Shown: positions 1 to 8,348 of the stretch, piece by piece | Numbering within the stretch: the first letter of the stretch is position 1 | Layout of the letters: each line of letters begins with the position of its first letter | From: Streptomyces sp. DT2A-34 | GTDB taxonomy: Bacteria; Actinomycetota; Actinomycetes; Streptomycetales; Streptomycetaceae | Length of the DNA: 64,000 nt | Assembly: GCF_030499515.1 (NCBI RefSeq) | Contig: NZ_JASTWJ010000001.1 | Span: 1,364,001-1,428,000 of the forward strand | Direction of reading: 5' to 3' | Made by a program: the position numbers and the translations under genes | The notes under the pieces: generated by a model | Seen by the model: the letters and a program-made list of their open reading frames with translations, nothing else | The model's database searches: none | What the model was told of the DNA's origin: nothing

Positions 1-618
1 TTCGTCTTCGCCCTGCTCGCCGGCGAGGTGATGGGCGGCTGGGACTGGGTGGTCCTGCTCTCGGTCTCGACGTCCGCGCTCGCGTCGACACAGACGACGA
101 TCATCCCGGCGTCCCGCACAGCGCTGTCGATGGCGCGCCGTCGTGCGCTGCCCGCGCGTTTCGCCCGCGTCCACCCGCGCTTCCGCACCCCGGACGTGAG
201 CACGTGGTGGGTCGCCGCCATCGCCATCGCCTGGTATCTCGCCGTCAACGAGATCAGCGCCAACGCGCTGTTCGACTCGCTCACCGCGCTCTCGCTGCTG
301 ATCGCGTTCTACTACGCGCTCACCGGAGTCGCCTGCGCCGTGTACTACCGGCGCCAACTCACCAGCAGCGTCCACCACTTCGTTCTCATCGGTCTCGGCC
401 CGCTCGTCGGCGCCGGGCTGCTGGCATGGCTGCTGGTGGAATCGGTCATCGACATGTCCGACCCCGCCAACTCCTACAGCGGCGACTCGTGGTTCGGACT
501 CGGTCCCCCACTCGTCATCGGCATCGGCATCACCGCCACGGGCGTACTCCTCATGGTCGTGTGGCGGCTGGTGGCTCCCGCCTTCTGGTCGGAACGCCCC
601 GGTGTGGTCGACCCGTAA
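1..618 (+). CDS. APC-family amino acid permease, C-terminal part
   Basis: Membrane transporter of the amino acid-polyamine-organocation superfamily, cut by the left edge, so only the last ~205 residues are visible. The frame is open from base 1. The segment begins inside a membrane helix, then shows the loop ending TTIIPASRTALSMARR, followed by a basic stretch and at least four hydrophobic helices (around WWVAAIAIAWYLAV, ALSLLIAFYYALTGVA, VLIGLGPLVGAGLLAWLL and PLVIGIGITATGVLLMVVW). This matches the C-terminal third of APC permeases. Substrate cannot be judged from the tail. It converges on the pseudogene downstream with only 4 bp between. Confidence 0.85.
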   Translation, partial: FVFALLAGEVMGGWDWVVLLSVSTSALASTQTTIIPASRTALSMARRRALPARFARVHPRFRTPDVSTWWVAAIAIAWYLAVNEISANALFDSLTALSLLIAFYYALTGVACAVYYRRQLTSSVHHFVLIGLGPLVGAGLLAWLLVESVIDMSDPANSYSGDSWFGLGPPLVIGIGITATGVLLMVVWRLVAPAFWSERPGVVDP

Positions 619-622
619 GCTC

Positions 623-1559
623 TCAGGTCGCCGTCGCCGCTGCCGCCGCCCGCCCCGCCGCGCTGCCGGAGAACAGGCAACCGCCGAGGAAGGTGCCTCT
701 AGGGGCCGGAGCGGCAGCCGTGCACGCCGCCACCGCCGAAGCCGGCGACCTCTCCGGCGGCGTACAGCCCGGAGATCGGCGTGCCGGAGGCGTCCAGGAC
801 CCGGCCGGAGAGGTCGGTCTGGAGGCCGCCGAGGGTCTTGCGGGTGAGGATGTTGAGGCGTACGGCGATCAAAGGGCCCGCGCTCCGGCCCGCCCGGCTC
901 GCCACCCCGTCGAAGTCGCCGACGACGGTGGGAGCTGGGCTTGCCGCGGGCCGCGTCGCTGGGCTCCGGGACGGCTCCGCGTACGCCGGTGACGGCACCG
1001 CCCGTGACGATCAACTCGTCCACCCGGTGGCGGAACCTGAAGGTCACCAGCCCGTCCGCCACGGCCGCCCGCACCTTCTTCTCGAACGGCTCGACCACGG
1101 CCGGCCCGGTGCCCCAGGTGACATGGAAGCGCGGCACCGAGTTGCCGTGCCCGTCCGCGAGCCCGCCGCCGCGCTCGGCCCAGCCGACGATCGGGAACCA
1201 CTGCCCATGCCGAGCCGGGCGAGCCAGGCCCGCTTCTCCTCGGAGGCGAAATCCACATACGCCTCCGCCCACTGGTAGGCCCAGCGGTCCTGCCCCGACG
1301 GGTCGGAGATCCCGCGGTCGAAGCCGGCCGTGCCCAGCCAGTCCTGCCGGGCGAGGTCGTGCGAGCCCTTGATGCCCATCACCCGCTGTTCCCCGGAGTC
1401 GACGAAGAACAGCCCGCCGAAGGACCAGAACGCCTGCCCGCCCAGACCGGCCTCCGGCTCCTGGTCCAGCAGCAGCACCTTGCGTCCCGCCGCCGCCAGT
1501 TCGGCCGTGGCGACCAGTCCCGCCAGGCCATGGCCGACCACGACGGCGTCCGCGTCCGA
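623..1559 (-). pseudogene. Degraded FAD-binding dehydrogenase (fumarate reductase/ketosteroid dehydrogenase-like)
   Basis: Remnant of a flavoprotein that normally has about 550 residues. The N-terminal flavin fold is recognisable (DADAVVVGHGLAGLVATAEL, then LLLDQEPEAGLGGQAFW), as is the C-terminal end (NILTRKTLGGLQTDLSG, then GLYAAGEVAGFGGGG and GTFLGGCLFSGSAAG). These parts lie in different minus-strand frames. A 2-nt insertion near 1206 breaks the reading after ARLGM, the middle of roughly 200 residues is missing near 935, and another shift near 690 separates GVHG from GTFLGGC. There is no ATG start; a GTG at 1541 and an in-frame stop just upstream leave the N-terminus unclear. It is not expected to be functional. 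Confidence 0.8.
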
Positions 1560-1689
1560 CGCCGCGCCCGAGGCCGCGAAGGCCGGGACCGGCGCCTGCG
1601 CGAGGGGGCGACGGTAGCCGAGGGAGTCTCAGGGCCGCCAGATGCCGCCGCCCTCAACTCAACTCCCCTGCGCCGCCCGGAAGTTGACC

Positions 1690-1908
1690 TCAGGCCCGAT
1701 GAAGGCGGTCGACCAGGATGTCGATCACCAACGGCGTCCGCGGCCCGAACCCCAGCAACACCCCGTCCTCCAGGTCCACGACCCGCCGGTTCATCCCCGC
1801 CGGCGTCTGGCCGATCCCCGGAATGTCGACCAGCCCGTCGATGCCGCCGACCGATTCCAACCCCTTGGTCATCATCAGGATCACATCCGGCCGCGCCCGC
1901 ACCAGGGG
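1690..1908 (-). pseudogene. C-terminal stub of a HmuT-like heme-binding lipoprotein
   Basis: About 70 residues resembling the end of periplasmic heme-binding proteins of ABC importers: ARPDVILMMTKGLESVGG, then IPGIGQTPAGMNRRVVDLED and GVLLGFGPRTPLVIDILVD before the stop. The N-terminal two thirds, including the signal peptide and most of the heme lobe, are absent. Upstream of residue LEPLVRARPD the sequence changes abruptly into the opposite-strand stub of a secreted protein. No hmuU or hmuV partner is seen in the window. Family assignment rests on remembered C-terminal motifs. Confidence 0.65.
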
Positions 1909-2080
1909 CTCCAAGTTCGGCTCCGGCGGCACCTTCGACGTGAACATCTACGTCAAGGCCACCCTCGACGACGGCTCCGTCTGCGGCCAGGACGTCGACT
2001 GCGCGATCGTCACGCGTGCCGACCACTTCGACAGCAGCGACCGCAACTACGACGTGCACGTCCCGATCACCTTCCAGTAA
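1909..2080 (+). pseudogene. C-terminal stub of a secreted surface-domain protein
   Basis: In the plus frame the last ~57 residues read FGSGGTFDVNIYVKA ... CGQDVDCAIVTRADHF ... YDVHVPITFQ, then stop. This is a paralogue of the cysteine-paired beta domain found twice in the next gene (GGTFDVEIKVRAK and GGSFEVELTVDAK versions). No start codon, signal peptide or first half remains. The open frame runs backwards into the HmuT stub, so the apparent longer ORF is a junction artefact. A strong hairpin follows 23 bp after the stop. Confidence 0.6.
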
Positions 2081-2103
2081 GGGCGGGTAGCTCCGACCGG
2101 TCC

Positions 2104-2129
2104 ACGGGCCGGCCCTCCGGCCGGCCCGT
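2104..2129 (+). terminator. Perfect 11-bp hairpin after the surface-domain stub
   Basis: ACGGGCCGGCC and GGCCGGCCCGT form a perfect 11-bp stem with a CTCC loop. It lies after the stop at 2080 and before the next gene, so an intrinsic terminator is the simplest reading. There is no U-run, as is common in Streptomyces. Confidence 0.65.
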
Positions 2130-2199
2130 TCCGGCACGTCCGTCGACCGAGCACCCCATCCATCCGGCCGGGCCCCACCGGACGAGTGAGGAATCCTCC

Positions 2200-4754
2200 A
2201 TGCAACTCAGACGCCCGGCGGCGCTCCTCGGCTCCGCCGTGCTCATGACCGCGTCCGTCGCCGCGGGCCCGGCCGCGCAGGCCTCCGACACACCGAAGAC
2301 CGGAATCGGCGCGGGCGGCCAGAAACTCTCCGTCTCCGCCACCGCGAACCTGGACCCCGACGGCGAGACGCTCCACGTCACCGGCGAGGGCTACGACACC
2401 GCCAAGGCCATCTACGTCGCCCTGTGCCGGGACAACGGCGACGGCAAGATACCGAGCCCCTGCATCGGCGGCGCCGACGAGGACGGCAGCGGCAGCTCGT
2501 CGCAGTGGATCGTCCCCGAGGGCGACGAGTACGCAAGCGATCTCGCCCTCCACTGGGGCGCGGGCGGCACCTTCGACGTCGAGATCAAGGTGCGGGCCAA
2601 GGACGCGAGCGTCGACTGCCTCAGGTACGCCTGCTCGGTCGTCACCCGCGTCGACCACCGCAACGCCGGCGACCGCTCCCAGGACGTGCGCGTGCCCGTC
2701 ACCTGGGAGGGCCAGGACACCGGTGGCGGCGACGACGGTGACGGTGACGGCGTGGACGTGCCGCCCGGCACGGTCGGCTACGTCCAGTCCGCCGCGTTCA
2801 CCACCGCCGGACGCCCCCTGGACCTGCTGCTGCACCCGACTCCGGGAAGCTGTACGTCGGTTCGGACGAGATCGCCGACACCGCCGACGTGACCGAGCGG
2901 GGCCTGTACGTCCTCGATCCCAAGGACGGCAAGGTCCTCAGCCACATCTCCCAGGCCCCCGGCCTGAACGGCGCGATGGCCGCCCGTGCGGTCCGCCGGA
3001 TCATCGGCCCGCTCGCCGGTGAGGGCGTGGTCTTCCACTACCCGCTGCGCGGCATCGGCACCGCCAAGGACGGCGACACGGCCGCACAGGGCCACTGGTA
3101 CGACGGCGCATCCTTCACCGGCGTCGGGCAGGACACCGACACCTCCTCCGTGCTGGTGGCGGCCGGCCCCGAACTGCGCCGTGTCGACCTCGCCACCGGC
3201 ACCGTGAAGAAGACGGTCACGCTCGAAGGCGGCAACCAGCTCGGTGTGGACGCCGCCCGGGGCGTGGCCTGGTCCATCGGCACCGCCGAGGACAAGCAGG
3301 TGCTGCGCCGGGTGGACACCACCACCTTCCAGGTCACCGCCACGACCGAAATCCCCGCGGACTCCTCCTACTTCGTCGAGACGGACCCGGCGACCGGCAA
3401 CGTCTGGCTGGGCGACAGCACGTCAGTGCTCGTCCTCGACACGGACGGCAAGCAGCTGACCACGCTGACCGGCACGGACCGGCCCGTGGCGGCGGCCTTC
3501 GACCAGACCACCGGGCGGGCCTTCGTGCTGCGCGGGGACATCGCCGGCAGCGCGTCGGACGACGACGACGGCTCCCTGGAGATCCTGGACAGCGCGACCT
3601 TCCAGCAGGCGGCCGCGCCGGTCACCCTTGCGGGCAGCGACTCGAGCACCTACGCGGGCATCGCCGTCGCTCCCGGCGCCACATCCGTGTACGTCACCAA
3701 GTACACGACGAACGAGGTCGTCAAGCTCGACCTGCGCATGTCCCCGAAGGTGACCCAGTCCCCCACCGACCGGACCGTCGCCCCCGGCGACGAGGTCACG
3801 TTCGTCGCGGCGGCCGAGGGCACCCCGGAGCCGACCGTGAGCTGGCAGGTCAGCCCGGACGGCGGCCAGACCTGGTCGACGGTCGAGGGCGCGACGAAGA
3901 ACGCGTACTCCTTCACCGCGAAGGCGGCGCAGGACGGCTACCAGTACCGCGCCGAGTTCGCGAACTCCGTGGGCACGACCCGTACGTCGCCGATCACCCT
4001 GACCGTCAAGGATTCCTCCGGCGACGGCGGCACCGGAGGCGGCGACGGCGAGGCCACCGAGCCGTCCGGCACCAGGACCGAGACCGGCCCCGAGGGCCAG
4101 CAGCTCACGGTCACCCCGGTCAACAACCTGGCCACCGAGAACCAGACGCTCAAGGTCACCGGCTCCGGCTACGACGTCGACAAGGGCATCTACGTCGCCC
4201 TGTGCGTCGACAACGGCGACGGCGAACTGCCCACGCCGTGCATAGGCGGCGTCGACATGAGCGGCGAGTCCCACTCCTCGGCCTGGATCTCCTCCGATCC
4301 GCCGGACTACGGCCAGGATCTCGCGACCCCGTACGGCGACGGCGGCTCCTTCGAGGTCGAGCTCACCGTCGACGCCAAGGACGAGTTCACGGACTGCTTC
4401 AAGGCCAAGTGCGTCCTCGCCACCCGCGCCGACCACACCCTCTCGGGCGACCGCTCCCAGGACGTGAAGGTCCCGGTCAGCTTCGTCGGCCAGGACCCGG
4501 TGGACACCGACCCCGAGACCGATGACAGCGGCGGCGGCACGGGCGGCTCCGGCTCCTCGGGCGGCACGACGGGCGGTGGAGCGGACACCACCGGCGGCAG
4601 CACCACCGGTTCGGCCACCGGCGGCACCGGCACGTCCACCACGGGCGGCAGCCTCGCCTCCACCGGCGTCACCGTGGTCTCCGCCGCCGCGCTCGCGGCC
4701 GCGCTGATGGCCACGGGCTGGGTGGCGTACCGCCGCGGCCGCAGGGCCGAGTGA
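2200..4754 (+). pseudogene. LAxTG cell-wall-anchored surface protein, frameshifted
   Basis: Secreted protein of about 850 residues. Order: signal peptide (MQLRRPAALLGSAVLMTASV, ending near AQA); a cysteine-paired beta domain with IYVALCRDNGDGK; a beta-propeller-like middle (GLYVLDPKDGKVL, LGDSTSVLVLD); an Ig-like domain (SPTDRTVAPGDEVTFVAA); a second copy of the first domain (IYVALCVDNGDGE); a Ser/Thr/Gly-rich linker; and a sorting signal LASTG, hydrophobic helix and RRGRR tail. LAxTG is the motif used by class E sortases. One base appears lost near 2838: the first frame goes out of register after DLLLHP, and DSGKLYVGSDEIADT resumes in the other frame. This is either a real inactivating shift or a sequencing error. 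The neighbouring HmuT stub suggests a heme-related surface role, which is inference. Confidence 0.75.
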
Positions 4755-4760
4755 TCTCAA

Positions 4761-4803
4761 GGTGGTTCGCCCTCCGGTCGCCTGAGCCGGAGGGCGAACC
4801 ACC
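4761..4803. terminator. Bidirectional terminator, perfect 17-bp stem
   Basis: GGTGGTTCGCCCTCCGG (4761-4777) and its exact reverse complement (4787-4803) flank a 9-nt loop. It sits between the convergent ends of the surface protein (stop 4754) and the methyltransferase (stop 4845). Confidence 0.85.
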
Positions 4804-4844
4804 GGCTCAGACCCGCGCCGGACCGCGGTGGTGCCTTGGTGCCG

Positions 4845-5570
4845 TCACGCCGTACGCCCCGCCACCAGCCACTTCGACGGCAGCTCGATCCGCGTGCCGT
4901 CGGGCCCGTACTCGGTGGTGACCAGCGGCAGTTCGCCGCTCGCGAGGACGGTGAGCCCGGCCGCGCGCAGATACTCGGGCACCGCGTCGTCGGCGACCTC
5001 GCCCGGGGCGATGCCGTGCCGGAAGATGGGTGCGAGCTTGGGCGGCGGTCCCGCCGGGTGCTGGGCGAGGCCCATCAGGACGGGCTTGGCGGACTCGGAG
5101 AGTTCGACGAGGAAGGCCCGGCCCCGCTCGCCGACCAGCGTGGCGATGCCGTCCACCATGGGCTGCCGGTCGTCGGGCTCGGCTTGGTGGAGCACACCCC
5201 GCATGTAGACGTTGGCGTCGCCGAGTTCGGCGTGCAGCGTCTCGGCCTCGGACTTCTCCCCGGCGTCGAACAGCCGGTACGTCGCCTGCCCGGCGGGATC
5301 CGCCTGCCGGGCGTGGTCGAGGGCCGCGGCGGACAGGTCCGCGCCGAGAACGTGCCGGAAGCGGTCGGCGAGGAAACGGGTCTGGGTGCCGTTGCCGCAG
5401 CCGAGGTCCACCATCGGCAGGCCGGGATCGGCCAGGTGCGCGTCGAAGAGGGCCAGATGACGGCCTGCGGTCAGGGCCGGCTCCGCATCCCAGAACACCG
5501 CCCCCTCTGCGGTGGGGGCCGCACGCCAGAAACCCTCCCAGGCCTCCCGGTATCGACTGGTCACGCTCAT
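4845..5570 (-). CDS. Class I SAM-dependent methyltransferase
   Basis: A 241-residue soluble enzyme. The SAM-binding motif I is VDLGCGNGTQTRFLAD, with the acidic ribose-contact region LGADLSAAALDHA after it. Substrate is unknown; the fold is that of small-molecule methyltransferases. The start is the ATG at 5570, read MSVTSRYREAW, because GGAG lies 7 nt upstream; a TTG six bases earlier is less likely. It stands alone, divergent from nothing obvious, and ends against the strong bidirectional terminator at 4761. Confidence 0.8.
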   Translation of the reverse strand: MSVTSRYREAWEGFWRAAPTAEGAVFWDAEPALTAGRHLALFDAHLADPGLPMVDLGCGNGTQTRFLADRFRHVLGADLSAAALDHARQADPAGQATYRLFDAGEKSEAETLHAELGDANVYMRGVLHQAEPDDRQPMVDGIATLVGERGRAFLVELSESAKPVLMGLAQHPAGPPPKLAPIFRHGIAPGEVADDAVPEYLRAAGLTVLASGELPLVTTEYGPDGTRIELPSKWLVAGRTA

Positions 5571-5723
5571 GCCCAACTCCCCAGGGTGCGACGCCGACCC
5601 GTCGTCGAGTGACGGACGAATACGGTGTATCGCGGCCTGGGCGCCGCTACAAGCGCGCGGCGCATTCCTTCACTCCGCATTCGAGACCGATACGCCGTCG
5701 TACGCCCCTCGGGGTACAAGTGA

Positions 5724-8162
5724 TCAGCGGCGCGGGAGCGTGAGTTCGAACCAGACGGTCTTTCCGACGCTCGTACGGCTCGTGCCCCACTCGCGCGCCA
5801 GCGTGCTCACCACCCGCAGCCCACGCCCGGAGTCGTCGCCGGGCCCGGCGTTGAGCAGCGTCGGCAGTTCGTGATCGTCGTCGTCCACTTCGCACAGCAG
5901 TGTGTCGCCGTGGACGAGGCGCAGTGCGACGGGACGGCTGTGGGAGTGCCGTACGGCGTTGGTGACGAGCTCGCCGACCAGCAGTTCGGCGGTGTGGACG
6001 AGGCGGGACAGGCCCCAGGCGTGCAGCTGTTCCCGGACGACGGCGCGGGCCCGGCCGACCTGTCTCGGGTCGAGGTCGATGCGCCACTCGGCGACGTCGT
6101 CCGGCTCGATGCCGTTGAGGCGGGCCATCAGCAGGGCGACGTCGTCCTTGCGGCCGCCCCGCGTGTTCAGGGCGCGGATGATGGTGTCGCAGGCGTCGTC
6201 CATGGACGCGGCCGGGTGGGCGGCGGATTCGCACAGGGTCGCGAGACCGACACCGATGTCCTCGCCGCGTACCTCGACGAGGCCGTCGGTGCACATCACG
6301 ATCCGGTCGCCGGGCTCCACGCGCACGCGTACCGCCTCGAAGGGCACCCCACCGACGCCGATCGGCGCACCCGTGGGCAGGTCGAGCAGCTCACTGCGCC
6401 CGTTCTCGGCGCGGACCAGGACGGGCGGGATGTGGCCGGCGTTGGCGAGGTGCAGTTCGCTCGCGATCGGGTCGTAGACGGCGTACAGACAGGTCGCGAG
6501 GTAGGTGTCGCCGAGGCGCTGGGCGAGGTCGTCGAGGTTGCGCAGCAGTTGGGCGGGCGGCAGATCGAGGGCGGCCATGGTCTGGACGGCCGTACGCAAC
6601 TGTCCCATCATGGCGGCCGAGTTGAGGCCGTGGCCCATGACGTCGCCGACGACGAGGGCGGTGCGGGCGCCGGGCAGTTTCACGGAGTCGAACCAGTCGC
6701 CGCCGACCCGGCCGAGCAGGGTGCCGGGCAGATAGCGGGTGGCGATGTCGCAGCCCGCCATGCGCGGCGGGATGTGCGGCAGCATGCTGTCCTGGAGGGT
6801 CTCGGCGACGCTCTCCTGGTACGTGTACATCCGCGCGTTGTCGAGCACGAGACCCGCGCGGGCGGCGAGTTCGGCGCCGGTGACCCGGTCCATGTCGTTG
6901 AACTCGACGCGCTCCGGGTGGCGTAGCAGGATCATGAAGCCGAGGACGACATTGCGGGCCTTGAGCGGCACGACCAGCATCGAACGGCCCGTGATCAGCG
7001 GCCGGATGTCGCGCTTCTCGAACTGCGAGGCGATGGCGTGCCCCATCTGCTCGCTGATGCGCGGCACCAGGACGGGCTCGCCGCTGGTCATGCACTGGAA
7101 GAACGGCGTGTGCGCCGGGAACGGCATGGCTTCGCCGACCGGCACGACGTCGTCCCAGCGGCCGGGTTCGTCGGTGTGCTCAAGGGCGACCCGGTGCCAC
7201 ATGGTGGTCGTGTCCGGCACGCCCTCGGGGAACCCCTCGCCGGCCACGACCTGTTCGCGCAGATAGGTACCGGCGACATCGGTGAACCGGGGCACGACGG
7301 CCTTGCTGACCTCGATGATGGTCCGGGCCAGGTCGAGGGAGGTGCCGATGCGTCCGCTGACCTCGTTGAGGAACTCCAGGCGTTCGCGTACGGCGGCGTA
7401 CTCGAGGTCCTCGGCCTCGTCGGCGTACTCCTGCGCTAACGGCAGGCCCTCAGCGGCGGCCCGTGCGGCCCGCTCCCGGCGTGCCCTGCGCTCCACGCGC
7501 CGGGGAACACCCCAGTCGGGGGTGACGGGCACCCGGTCGTTCTGGCTGAACTCCAGTACCGGATAGCCGAGTTCGAGGACCTGCCCGACGATGCGGGCGC
7601 CCTCCTCGACGCTCATGCTGGGCAGGATCTCGGGGAGCCGGCGGGCGAGTTCCTCGGCGCCGGGGAAGTCGGTGTGCAGGGCGAAGCCGGGGGCGACGCG
7701 CTCGAAGCCGGTGGGCTCGTCGGGCTCGCTGCCCTGCTGGAGTGCGCCCACATCGGCGCCGAGCACCAGCAGCCGCTCCGGCCCGGGCCCCACCAAGGGG
7801 TACGCCCACCACAGGACGTCGACCCGGTCACGCTCGGGCACGGTGAGGCGGGCGCGGCCCGCCGCAGGGTAGAACAGCCGCCCGTCGAGGGACGATTCGA
7901 GATCGTGACCGAGACCGTCGTACGCCCCGTAGGCGCCGTACGGCGTGAGGTCGTCCTCCTCGGGCAGCGCCCCGGAGACGGGCAGCAGATCGACGGCCGG
8001 GCGTCCGATCGCCTCCTCCTTGGCGGCACCGAACAGACGGCGCGCGCCGGAGCTCCAGTGGGAGACGAGGCCCTCGCGGTCCACGACGACAACGGCCAGC
8101 GGGATACAGCCGGCCGCGGCGTGTTCCGTTCCCGCGCCGTCCCTCTCGGTGCCACGGTCCAT
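5724..8162 (-). CDS. PAS/GAF-SpoIIE phosphatase with anti-sigma-type ATPase domain
   Basis: An 812-residue cytosolic signalling protein. Order: a PAS domain (about residues 15-100, LAVVVVDREGLVSHWSSGAR), a second sensor-like stretch, a GAF domain (about 265-430, with TSLDLARTIIEVSKAVVPRF at its start), a SpoIIE/PP2C phosphatase (about 455-665, GGDWFDSVKLPGARTALVVGD and GRKDDVALLMARL), and a HATPase_c domain (about 690-812, ELVTNAVRHSHS and GRGLRVVSTLAREWG). Such proteins act in partner-switching control of sigma factors by dephosphorylating anti-anti-sigma factors and perhaps phosphorylating them through the ATPase domain. No anti-sigma partner is adjacent. ATG at 8162 has GGAGAGAGG upstream. 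Confidence 0.9.
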   Translation of the reverse strand: MDRGTERDGAGTEHAAAGCIPLAVVVVDREGLVSHWSSGARRLFGAAKEEAIGRPAVDLLPVSGALPEEDDLTPYGAYGAYDGLGHDLESSLDGRLFYPAAGRARLTVPERDRVDVLWWAYPLVGPGPERLLVLGADVGALQQGSEPDEPTGFERVAPGFALHTDFPGAEELARRLPEILPSMSVEEGARIVGQVLELGYPVLEFSQNDRVPVTPDWGVPRRVERRARRERAARAAAEGLPLAQEYADEAEDLEYAAVRERLEFLNEVSGRIGTSLDLARTIIEVSKAVVPRFTDVAGTYLREQVVAGEGFPEGVPDTTTMWHRVALEHTDEPGRWDDVVPVGEAMPFPAHTPFFQCMTSGEPVLVPRISEQMGHAIASQFEKRDIRPLITGRSMLVVPLKARNVVLGFMILLRHPERVEFNDMDRVTGAELAARAGLVLDNARMYTYQESVAETLQDSMLPHIPPRMAGCDIATRYLPGTLLGRVGGDWFDSVKLPGARTALVVGDVMGHGLNSAAMMGQLRTAVQTMAALDLPPAQLLRNLDDLAQRLGDTYLATCLYAVYDPIASELHLANAGHIPPVLVRAENGRSELLDLPTGAPIGVGGVPFEAVRVRVEPGDRIVMCTDGLVEVRGEDIGVGLATLCESAAHPAASMDDACDTIIRALNTRGGRKDDVALLMARLNGIEPDDVAEWRIDLDPRQVGRARAVVREQLHAWGLSRLVHTAELLVGELVTNAVRHSHSRPVALRLVHGDTLLCEVDDDDHELPTLLNAGPGDDSGRGLRVVSTLAREWGTSRTSVGKTVWFELTLPRR

Positions 8163-8348
8163 GGCCCAGGCCCTCTCTCCCCACGGCTCCGCAAGATCTG
8201 TGCCGCCTGGTCCACCGTACGGCTCTCGGCGGAGATGATGTGCGGCAATACGGGAATTGGTGTGACGGGATCACGCCCGCCCATGACGGGATCCAGGGAC
8301 CGGCCCGCGCCATGTCCGCGCAGGACAGCAACGGTGCCGGTCGTCGGC

